In this document: piece after piece, positions 27,701 to 34,895 of the stretch
How the letters are laid out: every line of letters starts with the position of its first letter
How positions within the stretch are numbered: the stretch's first letter is position 1
Assembly (NCBI GenBank): GCA_024195265.1
Contig: JAJLRJ010000008.1
Location: forward strand, 1,493,501 to 1,557,500
Direction: 5' to 3'
DNA: 64,000 bases
From: Dendrophyllia cribrosa
Lineage: Eukaryota; Cnidaria; Anthozoa; Scleractinia; Dendrophylliidae
Notes under the pieces: generated by a model
What the model saw: the letters and a program-made list of their open reading frames with translations, nothing else
The model's database searches: none
What the model was told of the DNA's origin: nothing
Made by a program: the position numbers and the translations under genes

Positions 27701-30700
27701 TCTCTTCCCGGGCCTCCTCCCCATGCAGAGTCTGCAGAAGAATCGTGCTGCCTCCTACTCATCTATAGCAACAATCGAAGAATAAATCACCACAAGAACT
27801 CGGTTGACGTTCACTAGACTTTAAAAACGCGTAAATTAAAAATAATTGCACTCAGTACTGATTGCATTTTGGCTAAGAGCAGTACAGCTCAAGCGTAACA
27901 CCAGTGTAAATAACAAATCTTTTTTTTTGTAATTAATTAAATTTTATTAGTTTTTCACACTTAAATAATAAATACAACAATTACGAATTACTTAACCCCA
28001 CTTGCAAAAAAACTAAAAAAAAAACACAAAACAACAATAACTTACAATTGTACACTACTAAATTAACAGCTAAATATAGAAGGTCTTGTAAATTAAATCC
28101 TATTGAAATGGTCTTTCAGAATTTTAGGTGCAAACGAACCTTTGCGTTTCTAGCCGAAGCGGTTCGTGCAATTTGAGTTTTTTGAAAAACTAACTTGTGC
28201 AACTGAAATCATAAATTGAACATGAAACCGTACCATTACCATAACATAGCCAGACATCCTTCTTTTAATTTTTCATTTAAGCTATTATGTAACAGGACTA
28301 ACCTTTATCTGTAAAGTATTGTAAAAATCGTTCCAGTAGATATGTCAGATGAAGAAACTGTCCGCCATGATTCCAGTCCAGGCTCCTCTCTCCCAGAAGT
28401 TCAAGAAGCAAAGAGTCACCATCGATTAAGAAAATCTCCGCGTCCACAAAGTCCGTCATGATGTTTACAAGCCTACAAATGACGAAACAAAGTTTAAGTT
28501 CAGAATTTATGCTATGCTTCAGAGGAAACAAAAATATAATTGCTGGTTGCGGGCTGCATTTGTGAAAACTCCGAGGCGTAGCCAAGGGAAAATAATACAA
28601 ATACGCTTTCTGTCATCATATTAAATCAGGAACACCAAACGAGGAATGTTTAGGAAAACACTTGGAATGGTGCTGTGCTGTTTTTCCAAATATCGTTTTA
28701 GTGCCTTTAAAGGAAACTATGCGAAAGTTAATACAGCCTGAGCTTTTTGGTTCTTTTACCTGAATTTTTCAGAAGCAGAACATTTTTGGGAAAGGAATCT
28801 TCTCCCCCAAATTTACCAGCTGCTTTACAACCTTTCTTAAAATCCTAAAGCTGACCTTACTGATTCGTATCCCAAATGCCACTTTTTATCCCCCCAAAAA
28901 ACATTAAAAGGCGTTAAATTTTCCGACGTTACGAAAGTTTGAGGCGACATTAAATGCTTAAGAAAACGCTAGTTTTTAATATAATTTGTTACAAATTTTT
29001 AAGATTTAGTGTGTTCTTGAAAAATGTATATATCTATTGTTATGAGTAAAATAAAATTGTATTGTATTGTATTCAGTTCCGAAAGCTTTCCGCCCAAAAG
29101 ATTGGTTGGGTGTTCCTGATTAAATCTATTTCCATCTCAAAAGTCGTAGTCGTAAGAGCGCTTCCAACCTAGTGAAAATCGAAAATCGGAGTCGTAAGCC
29201 GAGTCATAAGCTCAACGGAATCGGAGTCGGAAGAATTAGAACGGTTCCATTTTTTTCCGATTTCGCTTATGACTCCGTAATCTTCTTGCGATTCCGTCGG
29301 TTTGAATTTTCCTAGATCGTATCCCTCTGCGCTTCTGATCACAACTCCGACTCCGACTCCGACTCCGTCGTTAGTGAAAACCAGCCTTTAAACATAGGCA
29401 CGCATTGCGTGCATGAGCTATTTTGAAAATTACTTAAATGATCAACCTCGTTCCCAGGGTCTCTTTTCTTCCCGCCCCCTGGAGCGAGAGAGAGAGAGAC
29501 CCTGGCTCAGGCTGGTCACGTGTCTCCCAGAATCTGGGAGATTCCAATTAAAGGACACGGGGGAGGGGCGGCAAAGTGTGAAATTTGTCTGCTCTAGTTG
29601 GGCATTGCGAAACAAATACAAAAGCGTTCGGCGGCTCGCGAAAAATGTGAAGCGGTGGTCATCCTCAGACTTCGAAAACATATCCATATGGTCTGGTTCT
29701 GAAAGTGTAAGTTGCTTTAGGATCAGAGGAATTGTCAGCCACAGCTGAAACAACAACCGTCGCGCACAGCACGAGCCTTGCCACTGTACAGAAAACAAGG
29801 CAACGTTACAAATACTGTCTACCCCTCCTTAGGATTATAATTGTCCACGAGACACGTGACCAGCCTGAGCCAGGGTCTCTCTCTCTCTCTCGCTCCAGGG
29901 GAGGGAAGAAGAGAGACCCTGGGAACGAGGTTGCTAAATGATATGAAATGGTGAAAGTAACAAAACAGCGGAAGTTAACTCGCACAAATAACCGCTTGCA
30001 GATATACGTTTTTCAAATCCTCCGGCCCGCGCACTACCAAAAAAAATACCGAGATAACCAACTGGGTCCCGTTTCTCGTTTCTCGGCTAGCTTTTTTTCA
30101 CGGGATTTCCGGAGTTATTTTTTGACGAAACTACGGCCCCAGTGAAATGAGCAACTTGTTTCAGTAATGAGTGTATTAAATTAAATGTCAACCAGAAAAG
30201 TCCTGCACATAAATTTGATGCATCCAAATTGAAGGCTTATTATTTCCTGGAAATTTGTATCTAGTCGTTTTTTAAAGGTTTCTTTTATTATTCACAAAAG
30301 ACACGTGGAAAAGGTTCCTTTGGCCTGGAAGACGCAAACTAATTAAATTAAATTGTTTTCAACTCCAAACCACAAGCTAATTAAATTAGTGACACGAAAA
30401 TTCTTTGAACCACCTGTTTCTGTAATGTCAACCAGAAAAGTCTTTCACAGAAACTAAACGCATGAAAAATGAATATAAGTAGCCTCCTAGTAAATTGGAA
30501 CTAATATTATTTAAACAACTGTTTTTATTCTCCACATAAAAGTCGTGCAAATAGAAACAGAACTAATTAGATTAAATTGTTTTCGACTCAAAACCACAAG
30601 CTAATTGAATTACTTACACGAACATTGTTGAGGTTAACATTTGGAACCAAACACCTTTTCCTGTAATGTCGACCAGCAGAAACTTAGCGCATCCAAAATG

Positions 30701-33700
30701 AATTTTGCTTGTTTCCTAGTAAATTGCAACTAATATTTTTTAAACAGACGTTTTTTAACGCACCATATAAATTAATTACATTACGTTTTCTCGAAAACAT
30801 GTTGAATTTCATCACGTACCAGTTTCTATAAGGACAAAGTTCAATATTTGCACGTGCACACAACGTGACTGCTCATACAAAATACAGTCGCTTCTCGCTT
30901 ATAGTAATCGCTTGAGGCATACAATTAATAACCTACACATCAGCTCACATTAATTCAAAGAAAGAAACGTTTTACATACTGTAAATTGTAGATTAATTGC
31001 ATTACATTTTCTCTGTTGAACTCCATGCATCACGGACAAGTTTCTATAAGGACAAAGTTCAACATTTTCACGTGCAGACAGCGTGTCTGACAAAAAAAAT
31101 CCAATTTTAAATAGTAATCTCTTGAAACCCAGGCTTGAAACATACAATTCATGTTCCGCATCATATTATTTGAAATCGGCTTGCCGTTTTTGCAATAAAA
31201 CTATACTCATACTTCAGTATAAGCTCACCTATGAACGTAACCGCAGTCCACATTTTTTGGACGTCTCATCCCCCGCAGACCATTCTACCATTCATGCATA
31301 GGGCACATTATAGGCGGTATTTCCGAATAAATGTCCTTGATATTGCCAGGTTAGCAAGCCAGTCGGGATTAGAGAACAGTTCCCAAGCAACAAATTTTCA
31401 AAACTTTACACTTTTAGTGTTTGCGGCAACAATCGCGGAGATTCAAGATGGCTGATTTTCAATTCATGTCAAGTGCCCTTCTTTGACCTTCAGTAATACC
31501 ATTTTAGAAGCGAAAATTTGATTGGCTGACATAGTACACGGTGAACATACTAGAGGCAATCTGATTGGTGTGACATAACCCAAGACATACATACAAACAA
31601 ACAAACTAACAAACATACTAACATCACAAACCAACCTTTGCGCCTGCTAATGAGCTATTTTTTTCAAAATAGCTCAAACAAAAGCAAAACTCCTCGGATA
31701 GGTTTGTTTGTTTGGCTGTTATGTTCGACGTATGAAATAAACACAATATAAACTTCCGAATTTCGTTTTGCAAAATATCGAATAACAACCAGCACCACAG
31801 ATAAGCATCACTTGAAAGTAACACCATAGGAGTTTAGTCAAAGGGGACACATGATAGATGTGCTCGATGCGTAGCCTCGTTCTGGTGATAAGTTTGTTTT
31901 TTACTTATAGCGTCATAAAATAACTGAAGTATTTCATGTCATGAAATCCTTTAATTGCTTTTAGTCGATTACGTCAATGATTTTCTTGAGATTTAATGAT
32001 TTTATAAAATTCCATATAATTGCTGCATTTGCACAGAGCGGTTTTCAATTAAGTATCCAAAGTAATTTAGCCATTGCTTTGGAGGTTTTGCATTGCTACG
32101 CTTTGTGATTGGCCACAACATCTCGCGTCACTTTCTCAACCAGTCAGAAGAAACCCAAGACCAATCGGGACGTTTTCGCGCGCTTGGCGTCAGCTGCATG
32201 TATTTGTATTTGGATAATACACTTTATACTTACAGTGGAGTTACTTTGCGTCCGTAGAAGTACTCATTGATGAAATACATGAACTTGGGAAAATTAAACG
32301 GTGGTTTCCGAGGCTTGTCATCTGTTTGATCGCTAGTTTTCGCTGACTCCTCGGTGTCTGCAGCTAAAAAAAAAATAATACGAGGTATAACTGCGATCAT
32401 AGCCAAAAAATTAATTTGCAACAGTTCTTTATAGTAGAAACCGTTATGGATTCGCTCCGACGAAGGGCCAGCGCTCGAAACGTCAGCTTTCTCAAATCTT
32501 TTTACTGTGGCTAATTTACCTTATCGACTCAGTCGATGAAACCAAATTCTCGTTATAGAGATAATCTCACTTGTTCTCACCTACCATCCGACTTTCATGT
32601 TGAAGAACATTAACAACAACCGCTATGCGGCATTTCTAAATGTTCAACACTGACTAGGGGATGGGATTGCTGAGATAAAGAAAAACGCCTAAAAAAATAA
32701 AGAAATGTCAAGTGCTCCCCACCTTTCTGACATGATAATGCAGGTTTTTGGAAAAGTATTAACACTGTAATAAGGGGTTGTAAATCGATCCACTTACTGT
32801 CTTCGGATGATTCTGAAACCATCCCCTGTAAAATTTCATCCTCGTCATCGGAATTGCCTTCATCATCTTTAAATTGAGGATTATCCTCAAATTCATCTAT
32901 ATCTATAGGAAAAAAAAATTAATTTATCAGTGTTTTCCTCAAACGAAATGCTGTAATCGAGCTCTTGTCGCTTGGCTAGATGACCAGGTGAGAGGTTTCG
33001 AGAATCCTCAATCGTCTTCGGGAGCTGTATTTCGCCAGTATGAATTTTCGCGATTCCAGGAAAAAAGTAAACAAAAGTGTATTTAATTTCGCGATTTTTC
33101 CATTTCTTTAATCTCCCAAGCCCTAAAAGAATGTCCACAAAATAGCTATATAGAAATATCAAGAGTTACGCGCTTTCTACTTTTACGAGGTGGCGTCGTC
33201 AACGTTGAGGTTCCTGAGTGAAAGCGCCGAGATCTCCTCAACCTTAATAATTTATGCATTGTTTTCTGATACAGTATAATATTATGGTATTAAATTTCGC
33301 GATTTTAATTTCGCGCTCTCTTTTTTTTGCGAGTACTAATTTTCGCGATTTTTTCGAAAACGCGAAAATCGCGAAATTTAGTGAGAATAAGGTACTTAAG
33401 AAAACTCAGTTTTTAATCTTATTTATTACGATTTTTAAGATGACCAAGGCCTTCCGAACAGCTTTCCACCGAAAATGATTATTAAAGGGGGTAGGGGATT
33501 GAAGATAGTGATAACAACAATTGCAGCTACACTGGCCCGCCGTGTTAAGGTTTGATCAGTACAGTACATTGCAGCAACAAGGCTGAAAAGAAATAGACTT
33601 ATAATATTCATTAATAATTCATAAGGTTTCTGTCCAATCTCTGCGCAGCATTAAGTTCACGTGAACATACTTGTATACCCGATAATAATCCCAAGTAGTT

Positions 33701-34895
33701 GAAAGCACGGGGAGGGTTTGAATAGTCAGCAGGGAAATGTTGGGGTTGATGAATTAATACAATAAATAATGACCTTAATTAGTATTCTGTATATATACAG
33801 AATACTAATAGATCTATTAGTATTCTGTATAGAGTGATTTTCGTACGACCGTGAAACAGTATCTAGCAATTAATCAAAATTAGCCAAAATAAGCTAAAAC
33901 TAAACAAAAGAAAACAATGGAATTAGTGTCTAATAGTGTCTACTAGTGCCTATTAACTTAGTAACTGTTTCACGGTCTTACGAAAATCACTCTAAACAGA
34001 ATACTAATAGATTTTTCTGTATGAACGATGCAGAACAGCTCGCAATTAAAATCCACATTTAATTTTTTGACTGAACTGCTTTATTGGAACCGTTACATCT
34101 TGGATCTCTTCCAGATTACAGGGAAATCCAACCGACTCGTTTTTGGCTACTTTATTTTTACGAGTATTCTGCCACTCTTCAAATATTTTAACACTCCATT
34201 TAGTGCTGTTCCTAGTATTACGAGGAACAGTTTCTTTCAACCAAGATTCCTCCTCTTTAGGACTTTTAGGTTTCCTTAACTGACGAGCCATGCTTGTTAC
34301 GACTCCTCTGGCTGAGCAGCTATACCGAAGTGAATATTCAAATTTGTCTCGATTTTTCGCCCACAAAACACTATTGTTTAAAAAAGAAAAGGTTATTCAG
34401 GAACAGAGTGTTACATAACCTTATCCACGTTGGTGTTGTTTAAAAAAACAAAAGCTTGATCATTAACAGTGTGTTACATAACCAAATCCACGTTGGTGTT
34501 GTTTAAAAAAGAAAAAGCTTGTTCATTAACAGTGTGTTACATAACCTTATCCACGTCGGTTTTCAGAAACAATAGAAAATGTTTGCATAACAATGGAGTG
34601 TAAAATATCATAAGTACTTTACAATATTCGTGGCAATGTTGTATCGGATTCACAATCTCTCGCCTTCGGCTCGAGATTGTAAATCCGATACAACATCGCC
34701 ACTCATATTGTAAATAGTACTTATTCACACTCCATTATGGATGAGTATAACTTTAAGATCTTTTCTTTTTAACTGAACAAGTAAGTTATTAAACAGTTGC
34801 TTACCGTTGTCTGAAACTTCGCCAGTATCCGACTCAACACTGAGGGAAACATCAGAATCGTTATCAGAAGGGTAATCCTGCCCTCCTTCAGCCAT
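95..34895 (-). CDS. DDX60: DDX60-like helicase, copy A (34 visible exons; 3' end beyond window)
   Basis: Whole-gene span of a DDX60-family Ski2-like superfamily 2 RNA helicase; exons are listed separately. Joined exons give about 1,711 codons, against about 1,712 residues for the complete human protein. Order: acidic N-terminus (residues 1-65), PIN/NYN-like region (about 109-298, core [13 protein letters not shown]), long DDX60-specific middle, motif I APTSSGKT (Lys about 894), IFDE of motif II (993-994), basic coiled linker, [18 protein letters not shown] (motif V) and [10 protein letters not shown] (motif VI), then the C-terminal region. In vertebrates DDX60 is cytoplasmic, binds RNA and has antiviral and IRES-repressing roles; the role here is inferred. 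The exon carrying motif II His and motif III is not visible, and the last three exons should lie left of the window. A head-to-tail paralog lies to the right. Family assignment is very secure, exon ends nearly so. Confidence 0.93.
1035..1188 (-). CDS. DDX60: copy A exon 33
   Basis: [20 protein letters not shown] to NKLPLSGI, matching DLPEDFSDALDEYN and LPLSKI. Same structure as B9. Confidence 0.95.
1823..1938 (-). CDS. DDX60: copy A exon 32
   Basis: [20 protein letters not shown], matching the FSQDVMEKLVLVLAHLFGR block. Same length and phases as B8. Confidence 0.95.
2284..2428 (-). CDS. DDX60: copy A exon 31, HYHEPSN block
   Basis: [20 protein letters not shown] then [18 protein letters not shown] is a DDX60 hallmark. 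Leaves one base, as B7 does. Confidence 0.96.
2630..2734 (-). CDS. DDX60: copy A exon 30
   Basis: [20 protein letters not shown] to [11 protein letters not shown], the winged-helix-like region after motif VI. Thirty-five codons, same as B6. Confidence 0.93.
3358..3700 (-). mobile_element. tRNA-derived SINE-like repeat with inverted flanks, internally deleted
   Basis: Inverted arms at about 3404-3476 and 3640-3700 (AATGAAGAATGACCCTCGCA and complement) flank a segment whose minus strand reads GTGGCTTCATAGCTC directly followed by ACGGGTTCGAACCCCG, an A-box-like and a perfect B-box/T-arm. About 35 bases that should separate them in a tRNA are absent. A 29-base block ending AAATAAATCAT occurs on both sides (3358 and 3583). 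Confidence 0.6.
3733..3984. mobile_element. non-autonomous hAT-like element with 8-bp target duplication
   Basis: Flanked by ATTGTTAT at 3725-3732 and 3985-3992. Ends carry CTGGTT..CACTAGCGA and its inverse TCGCTAGTG..AACCAG; the interior is imperfectly palindromic, rich in GGAATCGGA / TCCGATTCC. A relative lies at 29140-29390. Confidence 0.65.
4062..4262 (-). CDS. DDX60: copy A exon 29, motif VI
   Basis: Begins [20 protein letters not shown], the arginine-finger motif VI, and runs to KDKKDALTK. Only two residue differences from exon B5 over 67 codons. Confidence 0.97.
4395..4499 (-). CDS. DDX60: copy A exon 28, motif V
   Basis: [20 protein letters not shown], then NSLMYRQ; motif V couples ATP hydrolysis to RNA binding. 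The donor is GTAAGT directly after the Gln codon. Confidence 0.96.
4848..4895. repeat. AT-rich short tandem repeat
   Basis: Two and a part copies of a 30-bp TAATAATAAATC unit. Confidence 0.8.
5103..5131. repeat. TG microsatellite
   Basis: Imperfect GTGTGTGCGTGTG run. Confidence 0.9.
5196..5541. mobile_element. 346-bp hairpin MITE with 7-bp target duplication
   Basis: Arms of about 150 bases starting CAGGAGCCCAT and ending ATGGGCTCCTG, nearly fully complementary. CCTTTAT is repeated at 5189-5195 and 5542-5548. CAG..CTG ends suggest a hAT-type mover. Lies in copy A intron 27. Confidence 0.85.
5715..5867 (-). CDS. DDX60: copy A exon 27, motif IV region
   Basis: [19 protein letters not shown] then [11 protein letters not shown], equivalent to RGIGYHHSAMSFKEKQLVEILF. 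Fifty-one whole codons; the N-terminal third differs from exon B3, the rest is close. Confidence 0.95.
7276..7390 (-). CDS. DDX60: copy A exon 26
   Basis: Encodes [20 protein letters not shown] and [14 protein letters not shown]. Homologous to exon B2, which has identical length and phase. Confidence 0.92.
7678..7848 (-). CDS. DDX60: copy A exon 25, charged helix
   Basis: [20 protein letters not shown], then a Lys/Arg/Glu-rich helix ([20 protein letters not shown]) likely to be a coiled coil inserted in helicase domain 2. Homologous to exon B1. Confidence 0.9.
8388..8563 (-). CDS. DDX60: copy A exon 24
   Basis: [20 protein letters not shown] to [20 protein letters not shown]; the KLR..KLPALFF segment opens helicase domain 2 in DDX60. 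Leaves AG at a GTATGA donor. Confidence 0.93.
9095..9218. repeat. short inverted-repeat element
   Basis: CTCTACAACGGCC at 9095-9107 and its exact complement at 9206-9218, in copy A intron 23. Confidence 0.6.
9262..9384 (-). CDS. DDX60: copy A exon 23
   Basis: [20 protein letters not shown] then [12 protein letters not shown], equivalent to the KKMDARKYEESLKAELTSW stretch. Forty-one whole codons. Confidence 0.9.
9838..9942 (-). CDS. DDX60: copy A exon 22, next to tandem array
   Basis: [20 protein letters not shown] then YDVMLQHWP, matching GFPPDLTLSPRESIQLYD. Its acceptor (TGCTTTAG) and first codon fall inside the first unit of the 87-bp tandem repeat. Confidence 0.93.
9940..11330. repeat. 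87-bp tandem array, 16 copies, in copy A intron 21
   Basis: Units start at 9940, 10027, 10114, 10201, 10289, 10376, 10463, 10549, 10636, 10722, 10809, 10896, 10984, 11071, 11158 and 11245; lengths 86-88, near-identical. On the minus strand each unit reads as a pyrimidine tract and GCTTTAG|CTG, i.e. the acceptor of exon 22. Units at 10463, 10636 and 11245 read GATAAGC and lose the AG. Because 87 is divisible by three, an ORF runs through part of it; this is not coding evidence. Confidence 0.98.
11783..11946 (-). CDS. DDX60: copy A exon 21, post-motif III segment
   Basis: [20 protein letters not shown], then [14 protein letters not shown]; matches the GERYNDLEK and HPCAAL signature of DDX60. 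Needs one preceding base to complete its first codon, while exon 20 ends on a codon boundary, so an exon is missing between them. Weak donor GTTTGG fits the phase of exon 22. Confidence 0.88.
11982..12040. repeat. 59-bp hairpin
   Basis: ATTGAACTTGCTTGTT pairs imperfectly with AACAAGCTCGTTCAAT, with inner TCCG/CGGA pairing. Confidence 0.65.
12950..13073. mobile_element. small foldback element
   Basis: TTTCTTGGTGTTGCGGA (12950-12966) is matched exactly in inverse at 13057-13073; weaker complementarity continues outside both arms. Lies beside copy A exon 20. Confidence 0.65.
13187..13282 (-). CDS. DDX60: copy A exon 20, first half of motif II
   Basis: [20 protein letters not shown] then [10 protein letters not shown]; the last two codons are the D-E of the DExH box that coordinates magnesium. 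The family continues VHCLGGE in the next exon, which I cannot find. Confidence 0.93.
13795..13842. repeat. TA microsatellite
   Basis: About 24 TA units at the edge of an inverted-repeat element. Confidence 0.95.
13843..14033. mobile_element. inverted-repeat element beside TA tract
   Basis: TTATAATTCAACACATTGAT at 13843 and its inverse ATCAATGTGTTGAATTATAA at about 14012. Confidence 0.65.
14038..14139. mobile_element. 102-bp hairpin MITE with GC-rich loop
   Basis: TATAGCGC..GCGCTATA ends with CGTGATATCGCCTAAT complementary inside; apex CTCGGCCTACGGCCTCG. Flanked by TA tracts. Confidence 0.8.
14148..14202. repeat. TA microsatellite
   Basis: About 26 TA units immediately right of the hairpin MITE. 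Confidence 0.95.
14365..14393 (-). ncRNA. hammerhead-like core, possible Penelope-type retroelement end
   Basis: Minus strand reads CTGAAGA, then GGCC-GTGA-GGCC, then GAAAC. CTGANGA and GAAA around a four-base-pair stem resemble a hammerhead ribozyme core, known from Penelope-like elements. An extra A precedes the stem, so activity is doubtful. Fold not computed. Confidence 0.35.
14730..14763. repeat. TA microsatellite
   Basis: About 17 TA units. Confidence 0.95.
15112..15213. repeat. 47-bp direct repeat
   Basis: Two tandem copies containing GGTTTGGTCTTACGTCT and ATTGGCTGAGAAAGTTAGCC, in copy A intron 19. Confidence 0.9.
15364..15486 (-). CDS. DDX60: copy A exon 19
   Basis: [20 protein letters not shown] and [15 protein letters not shown], continuing helicase domain 1. 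Forty-one whole codons with good splice signals. Confidence 0.95.
15761..15910 (-). CDS. DDX60: copy A exon 18, helicase motif I
   Basis: [20 protein letters not shown] continues into SGKT, the P-loop that binds the ATP phosphates (Lys about residue 894), then [10 protein letters not shown] (motif Ia). Fifty whole codons. Confidence 0.97.
15993..16134. mobile_element. hairpin MITE, family with 49356-49494
   Basis: AGAGTGTTTCATC and CCAAACACC arms with inverse GGTGTTTGG and GATGAAACACTCT. The same sequence family occurs at 49356-49494. Confidence 0.85.
16584..16712 (-). CDS. DDX60: copy A exon 17, pre-helicase signature
   Basis: [19 protein letters not shown] then [14 protein letters not shown], nearly invariant in DDX60 and DDX60L just before motif I. 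Forty-three whole codons. Confidence 0.95.
16993..17186 (-). CDS. DDX60: copy A exon 16
   Basis: Contains [20 protein letters not shown], equivalent to the KYLGFDELA segment before the helicase core. Of two possible donors only GTATTC (16992) keeps the frame with the next exon. Confidence 0.85.
17484..18644. mobile_element. 1.16-kb hAT-like element with target duplication
   Basis: Ends CATTCTCGTCCCCAGAGC and the inverse (one mismatch). ATAAAAACT is repeated immediately outside at 17475-17483 and 18645-18653. No transposase frame seen, so non-autonomous. Contains a 55-bp hairpin made of the same termini at 18411-18465. Lies in copy A intron 15. Confidence 0.8.
18411..18465. mobile_element. 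55-bp mini-hairpin of CATTCTCG termini
   Basis: CATTCTCGTCTCCAGAGCTC pairs with GAGCTCTGGGGACGAGAATG around a loop of about 15 bases; CACACA-type sequence on both sides. Confidence 0.8.
19095..19125. repeat. AAAGA-type microsatellite
   Basis: Repeated AGAAA units in a purine-rich stretch. Confidence 0.85.
19163..19357 (-). CDS. DDX60: copy A exon 15
   Basis: Charged helix [20 protein letters not shown], then [20 protein letters not shown]. Acceptor TTCACAG, donor GTAAGT, one base left over. Confidence 0.85.
19780..19920. repeat. degenerate GTCCGTAA tandem repeat
   Basis: Four spaced copies of a roughly 17-bp unit around TGTCCGTAATA..CGGGG, ending GGGGTTCGATTGTA, a dispersed repeat end. Confidence 0.7.
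20033..20081 (-). CDS. DDX60: copy A exon 14, mini-exon
   Basis: Only 49 bases, encoding [16 protein letters not shown], the charged KSKK..IIEEN helix found at this point in DDX60. Too short to stand out by ORF length; accepted because both splice sites and phases fit exons 13 and 15. Confidence 0.78.
20247..20467 (-). CDS. DDX60: copy A exon 13, YGNSL block and basic linker
   Basis: [18 protein letters not shown] matches the family's FQRFYGNSL signature, followed by a lysine-rich linker ([12 protein letters not shown]). Seventy-three codons plus the completed split codon; ends on a codon boundary. Confidence 0.9.
20828..21189. repeat. C-rich dispersed repeat, two tandem copies, plus small hairpin
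   Basis: ACCCTCCCCTCTCCTAG..CGTTTTGCT..CCCTCCAAC..CCATGG occurs at about 20829 and 20979, followed by the hairpin AACTCGTTCAACGC / TATTCACGAGTT. The same arrangement recurs at 24555-24908. Confidence 0.8.
21298..21413 (-). CDS. DDX60: copy A exon 12, WHS/LSDDYDR block
   Basis: Contains [19 protein letters not shown], a block matching the conserved HWHS..LSDDYDR segment of DDX60. Acceptor TTTCAG, donor GTAAGA. Confidence 0.9.
21533..21647 (-). CDS. DDX60: copy A exon 11
   Basis: Encodes [20 protein letters not shown] and then [14 protein letters not shown], leaving two bases at a GTAAGT donor. Confidence 0.82.
21736..21766. repeat. CAT microsatellite
   Basis: About ten perfect CAT units in copy A intron 10. 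Confidence 0.95.
21950..23261. mobile_element. 1.3-kb element with about 275-bp inverted arms
   Basis: Starts AATGAATGAGTTACCAGTAA and ends with the inverse; arms (about 21950-22225 and 22977-23261) share long blocks such as GTCGCTAGAAGGAAAT and GTAAAGTGTAAGTTTTTG. The middle 750 bases show no recognisable frame. Lies in copy A intron 10; the rest of that intron holds only the CAT tract. Confidence 0.82.
23960..24115 (-). CDS. DDX60: copy A exon 10
   Basis: Encodes [20 protein letters not shown] and ends GFPRIE plus one base. The acceptor must be the CTCAG at 24116: using the nearer TTAG gives a stop after seven codons, so phase decides the boundary. Confidence 0.82.
24219..24381 (-). CDS. 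DDX60: copy A exon 9
   Basis: Encodes [20 protein letters not shown] through LALSLEGTE and leaves one base. The donor is a weak GTTTCA, but the phase matches the next exon. Confidence 0.82.
24555..24908. repeat. C-rich dispersed repeat with GGAA tract and small hairpin
   Basis: Two copies of ACCC(CCC)TCCCCTCTCCTATGCG, then CCCTCCAAC, a GGAA microsatellite near 24806-24830, and the hairpin AACTCGTTCAACGC..ATATTCACGAGTT at 24876-24907. Family with 20828-21189. Confidence 0.75.
25375..25536 (-). CDS. DDX60: copy A exon 8
   Basis: Fifty-four whole codons, including [18 protein letters not shown], the leucine-rich LLHLPL-type segment that DDX60 proteins carry mid-molecule. Donor GTCAGT. Confidence 0.85.
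25804..25932 (-). CDS. DDX60: copy A exon 7
   Basis: Forty-three whole codons, [20 protein letters not shown] onward, with a hydrophobic helix [16 protein letters not shown]. Phase 0 to phase 0. Confidence 0.82.
26292..26381 (-). CDS. DDX60: copy A exon 6
   Basis: Thirty whole codons beginning [16 protein letters not shown]. Clean CTAG acceptor and GTGTGA donor, phase 0 at both ends. Confidence 0.82.
26827..27224 (-). CDS. DDX60: copy A exon 5, N-terminal DDX60 region
   Basis: Largest exon (398 bases, about residues 166-298). Opens with [20 protein letters not shown], continuing the PIN/NYN-like region, and ends [10 protein letters not shown] at a GTAAGT donor on a codon boundary. Confidence 0.9.
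27225..28302. other. copy A intron 4, no recognised content
   Basis: AT-rich; I see no gene, hairpin or target duplication in this 1.1-kb stretch. Confidence 0.6.
28303..28472 (-). CDS. DDX60: copy A exon 4, PIN/NYN-like core
   Basis: Contains [17 protein letters not shown], the acidic strand of the nuclease-like N-terminal fold seen in DDX60 proteins, then [13 protein letters not shown]. Starts in phase with exon 3 and leaves one base at the donor GTTAGT. Confidence 0.88.
28624..29121. mobile_element. inverted-repeat element, 498 bp
   Basis: AATCAGGAACACC at 28624 and its exact inverse ending at 29121. Interior ends with TTGTATTGTATTGTATTC. Confidence 0.55.
29140..29390. mobile_element. 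GGAGTCGGAGTC-type dispersed repeat
   Basis: GGAATCGGAGTCGGAAG opposed by CTCCGACTCCGACTCC, ending TTAGTGAAAACCAGCC; same family as 3733-3984. Target duplication not resolved. Confidence 0.55.
29443..29934. mobile_element. 492-bp hAT-like element with 8-bp target duplication
   Basis: CAACCTCGTTCCCAGGG ends and inverse, arms of about 80 bases with GAGAGAGAGAGACCCTGG. TAAATGAT flanks it at 29435-29442 and 29935-29942. No transposase. In copy A intron 3. Confidence 0.85.
30160..31080. repeat. degenerate tandem repeat, about 240 bp, three copies
   Basis: TGTAATGTCAACCAG, CCTAGTAAATTG.AACTAATAT and CCACAAGCTAATT recur in order about every 240 bases; the right end has a shorter repeat of AGTTTCTATAAGGACAAAGTTCAA. 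Confidence 0.7.
32234..32363 (-). CDS. DDX60: copy A exon 3
   Basis: Encodes [20 protein letters not shown] and then an aromatic stretch ending [13 protein letters not shown]. An alternative acceptor 6 bases inside keeps the same frame. Donor GTAAGT. Confidence 0.75.
32457..32485 (+). ncRNA. degenerate hammerhead-like core
   Basis: CCGACGAAGGGCCAGCGCTC followed by GAAACGTC resembles the CTGANGA-stem-GAAA order at 14365-14393 on the other strand, but the first motif is mutated. Probably a fossil Penelope-like end. Confidence 0.3.
32798..32902 (-). CDS. DDX60: copy A exon 2, acidic region
   Basis: Thirty-five acidic codons ([20 protein letters not shown] and following). Acceptor TATAG, donor GTAAGT, phase consistent with exon 1. 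Low-complexity, so identified by frame and splice signals rather than by family motif. Confidence 0.75.
33831..33993. mobile_element. 163-bp MITE with 30-bp inverted ends
   Basis: AGAGTGATTTTCGTACGACC..GTGAAACAGT and a nearly exact inverse. Inserted next to a palindrome of AGTATTCTGTAT / ATACAGAATACT. Confidence 0.85.
34375..34562. repeat. 63-bp tandem repeat, three copies
   Basis: Units with GTTTAAAAAA, GTGTTACATAACC and TCCACGTTGGTGTT start near 34375, 34438 and 34500, in copy A intron 1. Confidence 0.9.
34592..34736. mobile_element. 145-bp hairpin MITE with GC-rich loop
   Basis: AATGGAGTGT outer arms and GTTGTATCGGAT / ATCCGATACAAC inner arms around GCCTTCGGC. Ends 68 bases from the exon 1 donor of copy A. 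Confidence 0.85.
34805..34895 (-). CDS. DDX60: copy A exon 1, start codon and acidic N-terminus
   Basis: Begins at the ATG at 34895 and encodes [15 protein letters not shown] followed by more acidic Ser/Asp-rich sequence. Ends with one base of a split codon at a GTAAGC donor. An in-frame ATG lies 75 bases upstream (34970); I chose the inner one because MAEGG starts the acidic coding-like run. Confidence 0.75.
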